From Pseudomonas cremoris (GTDB lineage: Bacteria > Pseudomonadota > Gammaproteobacteria > Pseudomonadales > Pseudomonadaceae), in the NCBI RefSeq assembly GCF_014230465.1, contig NZ_JAAXCY010000001.1, positions 620,001-684,000 on the forward strand: 64,000 bases of DNA. Reading direction: 5' to 3'. Positions 1 through 10,079 of the stretch are shown piece after piece. The notes beneath the pieces are model-generated. The model saw nothing but the letters and a program-made list of their open reading frames with translations, did not search any database and was not told where the DNA came from. Each line of letters opens with the position of its first letter. The first letter of the stretch is position 1. The position numbers and the translations under genes were made by a program.

Positions 1-49
1 CACCCCCATCGCATCTCTTAGAACCTGAACGCTGCAGGAATGACTGCCT

Positions 50-1795
50 ATGAACAAAGTGTTCCGCCACTACATCCCGGCGTCCACATTGCGCTTGCTG
101 CCCAACCGCTGGGATTTGGTTGCCCTGCCGCTGGTAATCGGCTTTCTACTGTTTTTCTCGATCACTGCCCGTGAAACCTGGGCTCCCATCGACACCCTGC
201 AGAGCGAAATCATTTCCCTCGACCCGGCCAACCTGCCGGAGTACGCGATGCGCACCACCCTACGCATGCTCGCAGCGATGTTTGCGGCGCTGGTTTTCAC
301 CCTGTTGTATGGCACCTTGGCGGCCAAAAGCCGGCGCGCCGAGAAGCTGCTGGTGCCGGTGCTCGACATCCTGCAATCGGTGCCGGTGCTCGGTTACATC
401 TCCTTTACGGTGACGTTTTTCCTGCTGCTGTTCCCCGGGCGCGTGCTCGGTGCCGAGTTCGCGGCGATCTTTGCGATCTTCACCAGCCAAGCCTGGAACA
501 TGACGTTCAGCTTCTACCAGTCGCTGCGCATGCTGCCTCACGACCTGGTGGAAGTGTCCACCAACCTGCGGCTGTCGGGCTGGCAGAAGTTCTGGAAACT
601 CGACGTGCCCTTCGCCATGCCCGGGCTGGTGTGGAACATGATGATGAGCATGTCCGGCGGCTGGTTCTTCGTGGTCGCATCCGAAGCCATTACCGTCGGC
701 GACAAAACCATCACCCTGCCCGGCGTGGGTTCGTACCTGGCCCTGGCCATTGCCCAGAAAGACTTGCACGCCGTGGGTTACGTGATTCTGGCGATGATCG
801 CGGTGATCCTGATCTACGACCAGTTCCTGTTCCGCCCGCTGGTGGCCTGGGCCGACAAGTTCCGCATGGAAACCACCGCCTCCCAAGGCGCTGCGCCACA
901 GTCCTGGGTGCTGAACCTGATCCAGCGCACGCGCATGGTCCAACGCATCTTGCGCCCGATCACCCGCACCATCAGCCGGATTGGCAACAAGCGCTTCAGC
1001 CTGGCAGGCGGTGCGTTCAAGGCATTGCCGGCAGAAACGCCGGCAGCCTCGAAGGTGATCGACTGGGCATGGGGCAGCCTGATCGCCTTGATGGCCGCCT
1101 ATGCGCTGTACCACATCGTGCTGTACGTCGGCACGGAAGTAGGCCTGGCCGAAGTTGGCCACGTGCTGGTGTTGGGCCTGATCACCTTGTTGCGGGTCGC
1201 GGGGCTGATCCTGATCGCGTCGCTGATCTGGGTGCCCCTAGGCGTGATGATCGGCCTGCGTCCCAAACTGGCGGAAAAGATTCAGCCGTTGGCGCAGTTT
1301 CTCGCGGCGTTCCCGGCCAACCTGCTGTTCCCGGTGTTCGTCATCGTGATCCTGCACTACAAACTCAACCCGGATATCTGGCTGAGCCCACTGATCGTGC
1401 TGGGCACCCAGTGGTACATCCTGTTCAACGTCGTCGCCGGTGCCAGCGCCTTCCCCAACGACTTCAAGGAAGCCGCCGCCAACTTCCGCATTCGCGGCTG
1501 GCTGTGGTGGCGCAAAGTGATGCTGCCGGGCATTTTCCCGTACTACGTCACCGGCGCGATCACCGCCTCAGGCGGTGCGTGGAACGCCAGCATCGTTTCC
1601 GAGTACGTGTCGTGGGGCCAGGACACCGTGGTCGCCCATGGCCTGGGCGCCTACATCGCACAAACCACCGCCGCCGGCGACTTCCCCAAAATCGCCCTGG
1701 GCGTGGTGGTGATGTCGATCTTTGTGGTGGCCTTCAACCGTGCGGTCTGGCGGCCGATGTACGCCATGGCTGAAAACAAACTGCGTCTGAATTGA
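50..1795 (+). CDS. NitT/TauT-type ABC transporter permease, two fused modules
   Basis: Inner-membrane permease of an ABC importer of the nitrate/sulfonate/taurine/bicarbonate class. The 581-residue protein is an internal duplication of two BPD_transp_1 modules, roughly residues 65-270 and 375-575. Each carries a recognisable coupling loop: NLRLSGWQKFWKLDVP in the first and NFRIRGWLWWRKVMLP in the second. One chain could therefore supply both halves of the membrane channel. The start ATG has an AGGA about 11 bases upstream. Its stop overlaps the region where the ATPase gene begins, so the two are translationally coupled. No substrate-binding protein lies inside the window; it may be upstream of position 1. 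The substrate cannot be told from sequence. Confidence 0.88.
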   Translation: MNKVFRHYIPASTLRLLPNRWDLVALPLVIGFLLFFSITARETWAPIDTLQSEIISLDPANLPEYAMRTTLRMLAAMFAALVFTLLYGTLAAKSRRAEKLLVPVLDILQSVPVLGYISFTVTFFLLLFPGRVLGAEFAAIFAIFTSQAWNMTFSFYQSLRMLPHDLVEVSTNLRLSGWQKFWKLDVPFAMPGLVWNMMMSMSGGWFFVVASEAITVGDKTITLPGVGSYLALAIAQKDLHAVGYVILAMIAVILIYDQFLFRPLVAWADKFRMETTASQGAAPQSWVLNLIQRTRMVQRILRPITRTISRIGNKRFSLAGGAFKALPAETPAASKVIDWAWGSLIALMAAYALYHIVLYVGTEVGLAEVGHVLVLGLITLLRVAGLILIASLIWVPLGVMIGLRPKLAEKIQPLAQFLAAFPANLLFPVFVIVILHYKLNPDIWLSPLIVLGTQWYILFNVVAGASAFPNDFKEAAANFRIRGWLWWRKVMLPGIFPYYVTGAITASGGAWNASIVSEYVSWGQDTVVAHGLGAYIAQTTAAGDFPKIALGVVVMSIFVVAFNRAVWRPMYAMAENKLRLN

Positions 1796-1809
1796 TGGGA
1801 TTCACCGTG

Positions 1810-3132
1810 ATGAGTACTTCTATCGAACACACTGCAGGCACCCCGGAAATCTACGCGTTGAAAAACGTCAACCGGGTGTTTGGCAAAGGCAAAGACGAGC
1901 TGCAAGTACTCAGCGGCGTCGACCTGAGCCTGCATGAAGGCGAGATCGTAGGCATGCTAGGGCGCTCCGGCTCCGGCAAGTCCACCTTGCTGCGCATTAT
2001 CGCCGGGCTGATACAGCCCTCGTCGGGCGACGTGCACTACAACGGCAAGCCACTGACCGGCCCGGCCGAAGGCGTGGCCATGGTGTTCCAGACCTTTGCG
2101 TTGTTCCCCTGGCTGACCGTGCTGGAAAACGTCGAAGCCGGCCTGCAAGCCTTGCAGGTCGAGCGCAAGGAAACGCGCCGGCGTGCCCTGGCCGCCATCG
2201 ACCTGATCGGCCTGGACGGTTTTGAAAACGCTTACCCGCGCGAGCTGTCTGGTGGCATGCGCCAGCGCGTCGGTTTCGCCCGTGGCCTGGTGGTCAACCC
2301 GACGCTGCTGCTGATGGACGAACCCTTCTCTGCCCTCGACGTGCTCACCGCCGAAACCCTGCGCACCGACCTGCTGGACCTGTGGAGCGGCAAACAGTTG
2401 CCGATCAAGTCGATCCTGATCGTGACCCACAACATCGAGGAAGCCGTGCTGATGTGCGACCGCATCCTGGTGCTGTCGTCCAACCCTGGCCGCGTGGTCG
2501 CCGAGATCAAGGTACCGTTTGCTCACCCGCGCAATCGCCTGGACCCAACATTCCGGCAGATGGTCGATGACATCTACGCGCTGATGACCGACCGGCGCAG
2601 CGCCGATGCCAGCGCCGGCAAACCCGAGCTGAAAATGGGCAGCCTGCTGCCGGAAGTCTCCACCAACCTGATGGCCGGCTTGATCGAAACCCTGGCCGCC
2701 GAGCCCTACAACGGTCACGCCGGTTTGCCCAATGTCGCCGAACGGGGCCTGTTGGAAGTGGACGATCTGTTTCCAGTCGCGGAAATGCTCGAGCACCTGG
2801 GCTTCGCCGAACTCAAGGGTGCCGACATCACGTTGACCGATGCGGGCAAGCTGTTTGCCGACTACGGCACCCAAGAGCGCAAGACCTTGTTCGCCGAGCA
2901 TCTGATCCAGCATGTGCCATTGGCCGCGCGCATTCATCAGGTGTTGCTGGAGCGCAGCGGGCACCGGGCACCACGGGTGCGTTTCGAGCAGGAGTTGGAA
3001 GACTCGATGACCGAAGCGTTCGTGGAGAAAACCCTGGAAACCGTGGTGGCGTGGGGACGGTATGCGGAGATTTTCTCGTATGACGACCATACCGAGACGT
3101 TTAGCCTGGAGGACGTTGAAGGCAGTATGTAG
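1810..3132 (+). CDS. NitT/TauT-type ABC transporter ATP-binding protein with AAA-associated C-terminal domain
   Basis: Cytoplasmic ATPase partner of the preceding permease. Residues ~10-250 form the nucleotide-binding domain with Walker A (GRSGSGKST), signature LSGGM and Walker B (LLLMDEPFSALD). Residues ~280-440 form the extra 'AAA-associated' C-terminal domain found in a subset of nitrate/sulfonate-type ATPases, where it is thought to be regulatory. I chose the ATG at 1810 because a GGGA lies about nine bases upstream; ATG 1795, which overlaps the permease stop as TGATG, would add five residues and cannot be excluded. A REPIN follows the stop, so transcription of the pair probably ends here. 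Confidence 0.88.
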   Translation: MSTSIEHTAGTPEIYALKNVNRVFGKGKDELQVLSGVDLSLHEGEIVGMLGRSGSGKSTLLRIIAGLIQPSSGDVHYNGKPLTGPAEGVAMVFQTFALFPWLTVLENVEAGLQALQVERKETRRRALAAIDLIGLDGFENAYPRELSGGMRQRVGFARGLVVNPTLLLMDEPFSALDVLTAETLRTDLLDLWSGKQLPIKSILIVTHNIEEAVLMCDRILVLSSNPGRVVAEIKVPFAHPRNRLDPTFRQMVDDIYALMTDRRSADASAGKPELKMGSLLPEVSTNLMAGLIETLAAEPYNGHAGLPNVAERGLLEVDDLFPVAEMLEHLGFAELKGADITLTDAGKLFADYGTQERKTLFAEHLIQHVPLAARIHQVLLERSGHRAPRVRFEQELEDSMTEAFVEKTLETVVAWGRYAEIFSYDDHTETFSLEDVEGSM

Positions 3133-3159
3133 TGAACTGAGACTCGCGCAGTTCAAAAT

Positions 3160-3246
3160 GTGGGAGCGGGCTTGCTCGCGAAAGCGGTGGATCAGTGAAG
3201 TATGTGTCGACTGAAACACCGCCTTCGCGAGCAAGCCCGCTCCCAC
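3160..3246. repeat. REPIN (two inverted REP sequences)
   Basis: Two inverted copies of the GTGGGAGCGGGCTTGCTCGC-type REP separated by about 45 bases, forming a long hairpin between the convergent ABC ATPase and prpD genes. The family is a known Pseudomonas REP class mobilised in trans by RAYT transposases; no RAYT gene is in this window. Confidence 0.9.
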
Positions 3247-3280
3247 AAAAGCCCTTCTCCCATTGGATACCTGGTGTTAT

Positions 3281-4765
3281 TTAGATCACGAACAGGTCCA
3301 CGAACCGGTTGACCGGCGTGGCCTCAAGCCGCGCTTGATCCTTGCACAATGCAAAAATCTCCGCGCTGCGCTGCGCCGTAAACCGCGTGGCCAGGTTGGC
3401 CTTGAACTTGTCTTCCAGCAACGGAATGCCATCCACCCGGCGGCGGCGATGGCCAATCGGGTATTCCACCGCCACCTGTTCGGTGCTGGAACCGTCCTTG
3501 AAGAACACCTGCACCGCGTTGGCGATGGAGCGCTTGTCCGCTTCCAGGTATTCGCGGCTGTAGCGCGGATCTTCGACGATGACCATTTTGTCGCGCAGTT
3601 CGTCGATGATCGGATGGGCGGCGTGGAACTCATCTTCGTACTGCTCGGCCACCAGGTTACCGAACGCCAACGGTACGGCGGTCATGTATTGCAGGCAGTG
3701 GTCGCGGTCAGCGGCGTTGGCCAGTTGGCCGACCTTGGAGATGATGCGAATCGCTGATTCATGGGTGGTGATCACGATGCGTTCGATGTCATGCAGGCGA
3801 TCTTTCACCAACGGGTGCAAGGTCACCGCCGCTTCGCAGGCCGTTTGCGCATGGAACTCGGCGGGGAAGCTGATCTTGAACAACACGTTTTCCATCACGT
3901 AAGTGCCGTAGGGCTGGGACAGACTGAACGCACGCTTGTCCTCGGATTTGAGCGCCAGGTCCTTGTTGGTGTGACTGAACAGCACGTCGTAAAAGCCCCA
4001 TTGCGGCGCGCTCAATACGCCGGGAATGCCCATCTCGCCACGCAAGGCGATATCCGCCAGGCGCACGCCACGACTTGACGCATCCCCGGCTGCCCAGGAT
4101 TTACGTGACCCGGCATTCGGCGCATGGCGATAGGTGCGCAACGCTTGCCCATCGACAAACGCATGGGACAACGCTGCCAACAGTTGCTCGCGGTTAGCGC
4201 CCATCAGCTTGGCGGTGACCGCCGTGGAGGCGACTTTCACCAGCAGCACGTGATCGAGGCCGACGCGGTTGAAGGAGTTTTCCAGGGCGATCACGCCTTG
4301 AATCTCATGGGCCATGATCATTGCTTCCAACACCGCACGTACGGTCAGCGGTGCATCGCCATTGGCCACGCGTTTTTGCGAGAGGTGATCGGCCACGGCC
4401 AGGATGCCGCCGAGGTTATCCGAAGGATGGCCCCATTCGGCGGCGAGCCAGGTGTCGTTGTAGTCGAGCCAACGCACGATGCAGCCGATGTCCCACGCGG
4501 CTTTTACCGGGTCCAGACGGAACGAGGTGCCCGGTACACGCGCGCCAAACGGCACCACCGTGCCCTCGACGATAGGCCCCAGGTGCTTGGTGCACTCGGG
4601 AAAGCGCAGGGCCAGCAGGCCACAACCCAAGGTGTCCATCAGGCAGTTACGGGCGGTGTCCAGCGCAGCCTGGGAATCGATCCGGTAGTTGAGGACGTAG
4701 TCGGCGATGTCCTGTAGGACCTGGTCGTAGTCGGGGCGGTTGTTCTGGTCGACGTTGGCGCTCAT
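3281..4765 (-). CDS. prpD: 2-methylcitrate dehydratase (MmgE/PrpD family)
   Basis: Cytoplasmic enzyme of the 2-methylcitrate cycle that dehydrates 2-methylcitrate. The 494-residue length and full-length MmgE/PrpD similarity (N-terminal all-helical domain, C-terminal alpha/beta domain) fit PrpD. It is the last gene of the prp operon, after prpF, separated by a REPIN. In this lineage acnD plus prpF can do the same dehydration, so prpD is a second, probably redundant route. The start ATG has GGAG seven bases upstream. The REPIN between prpF and prpD could make a 3' boundary for the upstream mRNA and lower prpD expression (inference). Confidence 0.93.
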   Translation of the reverse strand: MSANVDQNNRPDYDQVLQDIADYVLNYRIDSQAALDTARNCLMDTLGCGLLALRFPECTKHLGPIVEGTVVPFGARVPGTSFRLDPVKAAWDIGCIVRWLDYNDTWLAAEWGHPSDNLGGILAVADHLSQKRVANGDAPLTVRAVLEAMIMAHEIQGVIALENSFNRVGLDHVLLVKVASTAVTAKLMGANREQLLAALSHAFVDGQALRTYRHAPNAGSRKSWAAGDASSRGVRLADIALRGEMGIPGVLSAPQWGFYDVLFSHTNKDLALKSEDKRAFSLSQPYGTYVMENVLFKISFPAEFHAQTACEAAVTLHPLVKDRLHDIERIVITTHESAIRIISKVGQLANAADRDHCLQYMTAVPLAFGNLVAEQYEDEFHAAHPIIDELRDKMVIVEDPRYSREYLEADKRSIANAVQVFFKDGSSTEQVAVEYPIGHRRRRVDGIPLLEDKFKANLATRFTAQRSAEIFALCKDQARLEATPVNRFVDLFVI

Positions 4766-4857
4766 GGCAGTACTCCAAAAGTGGGTTGGGGTCAGTCCTC
4801 GGGCTCACGGTTGTCAGGGGCAGATCTTGATTGCCTGCCTTGGAATACAAATCACCT

Positions 4858-4944
4858 GTGGGAGCGGGCTTGCTGGCGAATGCGGAGGGTCAGCCACAGA
4901 TGTGCTGACTGATCCAACGCATTCGCGAGCAAGCCCGCTCCCAC
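4858..4944. repeat. REPIN
   Basis: Inverted REP pair inside the prp operon, between prpF and prpD. The left arm differs by one base from the family form (TTGCTGGCGAA instead of TTGCTCGCGAA). It fills nearly half of the 198-base gap. Confidence 0.9.
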
Positions 4945-4963
4945 ATTGGCTCGGTGCAAGTCG

Positions 4964-6154
4964 CTAGAAAGCGTCGCCGGGGATGCGCACGAAGCCTTCC
5001 ATCAGCACCCGCGCACTGCGGCTCATGATGGCTTTTTTCACTACCCATTCGCCGTTCACTTGGGTCGCCTCGGCACCTACGCGCAACGTGCCGGACGGGT
5101 GCCCGAACCGCACCGCATTGCGTTCCACACCACCGGCTGCGAGGTTGACCAACGTGCCGGAAATCGCGGCTGCCGTGCCAATCGCCACCGCCGCTGTGCC
5201 CATCATCGCGTGGTGCAGCTTGCCCATGGAGAGTGCGCGCACCAGCAGGTCGACATCACCGGCCTTGATCGCCTTGCCGCTGGATGCCACGTAGTCCGCA
5301 GGCTTGGCCACAAACGCCACCTTCGGCGTGTGCTGACGCTGGGCGGCTTCGTCCAGATGCTTGATCAGGCCCATGCGCAATGCGCCGTAGGCCCGTACTG
5401 TTTCAAACATCGCCAGGGCCTTGGGGTCGCTGTTGATCGCGCTCTGCAGCTCGGTGCCGGTGTAGCCCAGGTCTTCGGCGTTGATGAAGATGGTCGGGAT
5501 GCCCGCGTTGATCAGCGTAGCCTTGAAAGTGCCGACACCGGGCACTTCGAGGTCGTCCACCAGGTTGCCAGTGGGGAACATCGAGCCGCCGCCGCCCTCT
5601 TCTTCTGCTGCCGGGTCCATGAATTCCAACTGCACTTCGGCCGCAGGAAAGGTCACGCCATCGAGTTCGAAGTCGCCGGTTTCCTGCACCGCGCCGTCAG
5701 TAATTGGCACGTGGGCGATGATGGTCTTGCCGATATTGGCCTGCCACACACGTACCACGGCCACGCCGTTGCGGGGCACGCGAGCTGGGTCAACCAGCCC
5801 CGCGCTGATGGCGAACGAACCCACTGCCGCCGACAGGTTGCCGCAGTTACCGCTCCAGTCCACGAATGGTTTGTCGATGGACACCTGGCCGAACAGGTAG
5901 TCCGCGTCATGATCGGCGCGGGTGCTTTTGGCCAGGATCACGGTTTTGCTGGTGCTGGACGTGGCGCCGCCCATGCCGTCGATCTGCTTGTCGTACGGGT
6001 CGGGGCTGCCGATTACCCGCAGCAACAGGGCGTCGCGTGCAGCGCCCGGGACCTGCGCCGACTCGGGCAGGTCCTTGAGGCTGAAAAACACGCCCTTGCT
6101 GGTGCCGCCACGCATATAGGTGGCGGGGATCTTGATTTGCGCTACGTGTGCCAT
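4964..6154 (-). CDS. prpF: 2-methylaconitate cis-trans isomerase
   Basis: PrpF family (diaminopimelate-epimerase fold), 396 residues. It isomerises 2-methyl-trans-aconitate, the product of AcnD, to the cis form for the next hydration step, so it is required for the AcnD branch of propionate catabolism. The N-terminus with YMRGGTSKGVFF and the CGNLSAAVG motif are typical of the family. The gene starts nine bases after the acnD stop with a strong GAGGAA ribosome binding site, so the two are tightly linked in one operon, as in other Pseudomonas and Shewanella prp loci. Confidence 0.95.
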   Translation of the reverse strand: MAHVAQIKIPATYMRGGTSKGVFFSLKDLPESAQVPGAARDALLLRVIGSPDPYDKQIDGMGGATSSTSKTVILAKSTRADHDADYLFGQVSIDKPFVDWSGNCGNLSAAVGSFAISAGLVDPARVPRNGVAVVRVWQANIGKTIIAHVPITDGAVQETGDFELDGVTFPAAEVQLEFMDPAAEEEGGGGSMFPTGNLVDDLEVPGVGTFKATLINAGIPTIFINAEDLGYTGTELQSAINSDPKALAMFETVRAYGALRMGLIKHLDEAAQRQHTPKVAFVAKPADYVASSGKAIKAGDVDLLVRALSMGKLHHAMMGTAAVAIGTAAAISGTLVNLAAGGVERNAVRFGHPSGTLRVGAEATQVNGEWVVKKAIMSRSARVLMEGFVRIPGDAF

Positions 6155-6163
6155 GGTTATTCC

Positions 6164-8758
6164 TCAGGCGGTCGCCGCCGATTCCAGGAAGTCCTGGGCA
6201 AAACGTTGCAACACGCCGCCCGCCTCGTAGATCGACACTTCTTCGGCGGTGTCCAGGCGGCAGGTCACCGGCACTTCGACACGTTCGCCATTCTTGCGGT
6301 GGATCACTAGGGTCAGTTGCGCACGCGGGGTACGCGAGCCGACCACGTCATAGGTTTCGCTGCCGTCAATGTTCAAGGTATGACGGTCGGTGCCCGGCAG
6401 GAACTCCAACGGCAACACGCCCATGCCCACCAGGTTGGTGCGGTGGATGCGCTCGAAACCTTCGGCAGCAATCGCTTCCACGCCGGCGAGGCGCACGCCC
6501 TTGGCCGCCCAGTCGCGGGATGAACCCTGGCCGTAGTCGGCGCCGGCAATGATGATCAGCGGCTGCTTGCGCTCCATGTAAGTTTCGATGGCTTCCCACA
6601 TCCGCGTAACCTGGCCTTCGGGCTCGATACGTGCCAGGGAACCCTGTTTGACCTTGCCGTTTTCCACCACCATTTCGTTGAACAGTTTTGGGTTGGCAAA
6701 CGTCGCGCGCTGCGCGGTCAAATGGTCGCCCCGATGAGTCGCGTAGGAGTTGAAGTCGACTTCCGGCAAGCCCATTTTCGCCAGGTATTCGCCGGCGGCG
6801 CTGTCGAGCATGATCGCGTTGGACGGCGACAGGTGATCGGTGGTGATGTTGTCCGGCAGCACCGCGAGCGGGCGCATGCCCTTGAGCGGACGCGCACCGG
6901 CGAGTGCGCCTTCCCAGTAAGGCGGGCGGCGAATATAGGTGCTTTGCGGGCGCCAGTCATACAGCGGTGCAACCTTGAGGCCGGTGTCTTCGTGAATGGC
7001 GAACATCGGGATGTAGACCTTGCGGAACTGCTCCGGCTTGACCGAAGCCTTCACCACCGCGTCGATTTCTTCGTCGCTTGGCCAGATGTCCTGCAGGCGG
7101 ATTTCCTTGCCGTTGGCGTCCAGGCCCAGCACGTCTTTTTCGATGTCGAAACGGATGGTGCCGGCAATCGCGTAAGCCACCACCAGCGGCGGCGACGCAA
7201 GGAAGGCTTGCTTGGCGTACGGGTGAATGCGCCCGTCAAAGTTGCGGTTGCCCGACAACACGGCAGTGGCGTACAGGTCGCGGTCGATGATCTCTTGCTG
7301 GATCACCGGGTCGAGCGCGCCAGACATGCCGTTGCACGTGGTGCAGGCGAAGGCCACCACGCCGAAGCCGAGTTTTTCCAGTTCATGATCCAGGCCGGCG
7401 TCTTCAAGGTACATGGCCACGGTTTTCGAACCCGGTGCCAGGGACGATTTGACCCACGGTTTGCGCACCAGCCCCAGCTTGTTCGCGTTGCGCGCCAACA
7501 GGCCTGCGGCAATCACGTTGCGCGGGTTGCTGGTGTTGGTGCAGCTGGTAATGGCGGCAATGATGACTGCGCCATCTGGCATTTGGCCGGGCACTTCTTC
7601 CCACTGGCCGCTGATGCCTTTCGATGCGAGGTCGCTGGTCGCGACGCGGGCGTGCGGGTTGCTCGGGCCTGCCATGTTGCGCACGACGCTGGACAGATCG
7701 AACGTCAGGCCACGCTCGTATTGCGCGCCTTTGAGGTCATCCGCCCACAGGCCAGTGTGGCGAGCGTATTGCTCCACCAGAGTGACTTGTTCGTCTTCAC
7801 GGCCCGTGAGTTTCAGGTAAGCGATAGTCTGTTGGTCGATGTAGAACATCGCTGCGGTGGCGCCGTATTCCGGGGCCATGTTGGAGATGGTCGCGCGGTC
7901 GCCCAGCGTCAGTGCCGACGCGCCCTCGCCGAAGAACTCCAGCCACGCGCCGACCACTTTCTGCTTACGCAAAAACTCCGTCAGCGCCAGCACCATATCG
8001 GTGGCAGTGATGCCCGGTTGCAGCTTGCCGGTCAGTTCCACGCCGACGCTTTCCGGCAGGCGCATCCACGACGCGCGGCCAAGCATCACGCTCTCGGCTT
8101 CCAGGCCACCGACGCCGATGGCGATCACGCCCAGTGCGTCCACGTGCGGGGTATGGCTGTCGGTGCCGACGCAGGTGTCGGGGAACGCCACGCCGTCACG
8201 CACCTGGATCACCGGAGACATTTTCTCCAGGTTGATCTGGTGCATGATGCCGTTGCCCGGCGGGATCACGTCGACGTTTTTGAAGGCCTTTTTGGTCCAC
8301 TCGATAAAGTGGAAACGGTCTTCGTTGCGACGGTCTTCAATGGCACGGTTTTTTTCGAACGCGTCCGGGTCGAAACCACCGGCTTCGACGGCCAGGGAGT
8401 GGTCGACGATCAGTTGGGTCGGCACCACCGGGTTGACCTGCGCCGGGTCGCCACCTTGCTGGGCGATGGCGTCGCGCAGGCCGGCGAGGTCCACCAGGGC
8501 GGTCTGGCCGAGAATGTCGTGGCACACCACGCGCGCCGGGAACCAGGGGAAGTCGAGGTCGCGCTTGCGCTCGATCAGTTGGCTCAGGGACGCATTGAGA
8601 GTGGCCGGGTCGCAGCGACGCACCAGGTTCTCGGCGAGTACGCGGGAGGTGTAAGGCAAGGTGGCGTAGGCGCCAGGGGTGATTGCCTCGACAGCCGCAC
8701 GGGCGTCGAAGAAATCCAGGCGGCTGCCGGGGAGCGGTTTGCGAAATTCAGTGTTCAT
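6164..8758 (-). CDS. acnD: Fe/S-dependent 2-methylisocitrate dehydratase AcnD
   Basis: Aconitase-family enzyme of 864 residues that dehydrates 2-methylcitrate to 2-methylaconitate together with PrpF. Cluster-ligand cysteines are visible in SCTNTSNP and in ACTTCNG, as in aconitase A-type proteins. The C-terminal swivel domain carries GADYGQGSSRDWAAKG. The start ATG at 8758 (MNTEFRKPLPG) is preferred: an in-frame extension to 8872 would run into a REP-like hairpin and has no conserved sequence. It sits between prpC and prpF in the prp operon. Confidence 0.95.
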   Translation of the reverse strand: MNTEFRKPLPGSRLDFFDARAAVEAITPGAYATLPYTSRVLAENLVRRCDPATLNASLSQLIERKRDLDFPWFPARVVCHDILGQTALVDLAGLRDAIAQQGGDPAQVNPVVPTQLIVDHSLAVEAGGFDPDAFEKNRAIEDRRNEDRFHFIEWTKKAFKNVDVIPPGNGIMHQINLEKMSPVIQVRDGVAFPDTCVGTDSHTPHVDALGVIAIGVGGLEAESVMLGRASWMRLPESVGVELTGKLQPGITATDMVLALTEFLRKQKVVGAWLEFFGEGASALTLGDRATISNMAPEYGATAAMFYIDQQTIAYLKLTGREDEQVTLVEQYARHTGLWADDLKGAQYERGLTFDLSSVVRNMAGPSNPHARVATSDLASKGISGQWEEVPGQMPDGAVIIAAITSCTNTSNPRNVIAAGLLARNANKLGLVRKPWVKSSLAPGSKTVAMYLEDAGLDHELEKLGFGVVAFACTTCNGMSGALDPVIQQEIIDRDLYATAVLSGNRNFDGRIHPYAKQAFLASPPLVVAYAIAGTIRFDIEKDVLGLDANGKEIRLQDIWPSDEEIDAVVKASVKPEQFRKVYIPMFAIHEDTGLKVAPLYDWRPQSTYIRRPPYWEGALAGARPLKGMRPLAVLPDNITTDHLSPSNAIMLDSAAGEYLAKMGLPEVDFNSYATHRGDHLTAQRATFANPKLFNEMVVENGKVKQGSLARIEPEGQVTRMWEAIETYMERKQPLIIIAGADYGQGSSRDWAAKGVRLAGVEAIAAEGFERIHRTNLVGMGVLPLEFLPGTDRHTLNIDGSETYDVVGSRTPRAQLTLVIHRKNGERVEVPVTCRLDTAEEVSIYEAGGVLQRFAQDFLESAATA

Positions 8759-8829
8759 CGTCAGGACTCGGTCACGGTAGTTGCAAAAGGAAGAGCCGAT
8801 GCTGGCTTGATGTGGAATAGGGTCCAAAT

Positions 8830-8870
8830 GTGGGAGCGGCGGTGCGACGATTCGACTTGCTCGCTCCCAC
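8830..8870. repeat. degenerate single REP hairpin
   Basis: Begins GTGGGAGCGG and ends GCTCGCTCCCAC but the centre (CGGTGCGACGATTCGAC) is unlike the normal REPIN, so this is a short derivative. It lies between prpC and acnD. Confidence 0.7.
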
Positions 8871-8911
8871 ATTGGATCCGGTTACCACTTCATGGTCGTC
8901 GGTGCTCCCAC

Positions 8912-10039
8912 TCAGCGACGTTCGATTGGCACGAACTTGCGCTGCTCAACGCCGATGTATTCGGCGCTTGGACGGATGATGCGGTTGTTGGCGCGCTGCT
9001 CGAACACATGAGCGGCCCAGCCGGTCAGGCGTGAGCACACGAAGATCGGCGTGAACAACTTGGTCGGGATGCCCATGAAGTGGTACGCCGAGGCATGGTA
9101 GAAGTCGGCGTTGGGGAACAGTTTCTTCTGTTCCCACATGGTCTTGTCGATGGCTTCGGAGACCGGGAACAGCACCTTGTCGCCTACTTCATCGGCGAGC
9201 TTTTTCGCCCAGCCCTTGATCACTTCATTACGCGGGTCGCTGTCTTTGTAGATCGCGTGGCCGAAGCCCATGATCTTGTCCTTGCGCGCCAGCATGCCGA
9301 GGGTGCCTTCCACGGCGTCTTCGGCCGAGGTGAAGCGCTCGATCATTTCCATCGCTGCTTCGTTGGCGCCGCCATGCAACGGGCCGCGCAGCGAGCCGAT
9401 GGCAGCGGTGACGCAGGAATACAGGTCGGACAGGGTCGAGGCACATACACGCGCGGTGAACGTCGAGGCGTTGAATTCGTGCTCTGCATAGAGAATCAGC
9501 GACACGTTCATCACTTTTACGTGCAACTCGCTTGGCTTCTTGCCGTGCAGCAGGTGCAGGAAGTGGCCGCCGATGGAAGGCTCGTCGGTCACGCAGTCGA
9601 TGCGCTTGCCGTCGTGGCTGAAGCGGTACCAGTAGCACATGATCGCCGGGAAGGCGGCGAGCAAGCGGTCGGTGACATCGCGCTGCACGCTGAAATCTTT
9701 CTCGGGCTCGATATTGCCGAGGAACGAGCAACCGGTGCGCATCACGTCCATCGGGTGGGCGTCAGCCGGGATGCGTTCCAGCACTTCTTTCAGCGCTTGG
9801 GGCAGGTCACGCAGTTTGCTCAGCTTGGCGCTGTAGGCCGCCAACTCGGTTTTAGTCGGCAACTCGCCATACAGCAGCAGGTAGGCGACTTCTTCGAACT
9901 GCGCATCGGCGGCCAGTTCGCGCACGTCATAGCCGCGATAGGTCAGGCCGGCACCCGCCTGGCCCACGGTGGACAGTGCGGTCTGGCCGGCTACTTGGCC
10001 ACGCAGGCCAGCGCCACTGAGTACTTTTGCTTCAGCCAT
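8912..10039 (-). CDS. prpC: 2-methylcitrate synthase
   Basis: Citrate-synthase-fold enzyme of 375 residues that condenses propionyl-CoA with oxaloacetate to 2-methylcitrate, the entry step of the cycle. The catalytic regions HGGANEAAM and GFGHAIYK hold the family's active-site histidines. The context between prpB and acnD, and the short length without the N-terminal extension of housekeeping citrate synthase, support PrpC over GltA. GGAG lies seven bases before the ATG. It follows prpB by 40 bases in the operon. Confidence 0.95.
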   Translation of the reverse strand: MAEAKVLSGAGLRGQVAGQTALSTVGQAGAGLTYRGYDVRELAADAQFEEVAYLLLYGELPTKTELAAYSAKLSKLRDLPQALKEVLERIPADAHPMDVMRTGCSFLGNIEPEKDFSVQRDVTDRLLAAFPAIMCYWYRFSHDGKRIDCVTDEPSIGGHFLHLLHGKKPSELHVKVMNVSLILYAEHEFNASTFTARVCASTLSDLYSCVTAAIGSLRGPLHGGANEAAMEMIERFTSAEDAVEGTLGMLARKDKIMGFGHAIYKDSDPRNEVIKGWAKKLADEVGDKVLFPVSEAIDKTMWEQKKLFPNADFYHASAYHFMGIPTKLFTPIFVCSRLTGWAAHVFEQRANNRIIRPSAEYIGVEQRKFVPIERR

Positions 10040-10079
10040 GTCGGTTCTCCAATCTTGAATTTATTAGGGAGGCTGTTCT

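Noticed and set aside
8759..8872. 38-residue N-terminal extension of AcnD
   Set aside because: It would be translated from a REP-like hairpin and has no similarity to aconitases.
6722..9034. 770-residue plus-strand frame opposite acnD and the end of prpC
   Set aside because: Antisense shadow; composition rich in H, R, V, G as usual for such frames, and acnD is unmistakable.
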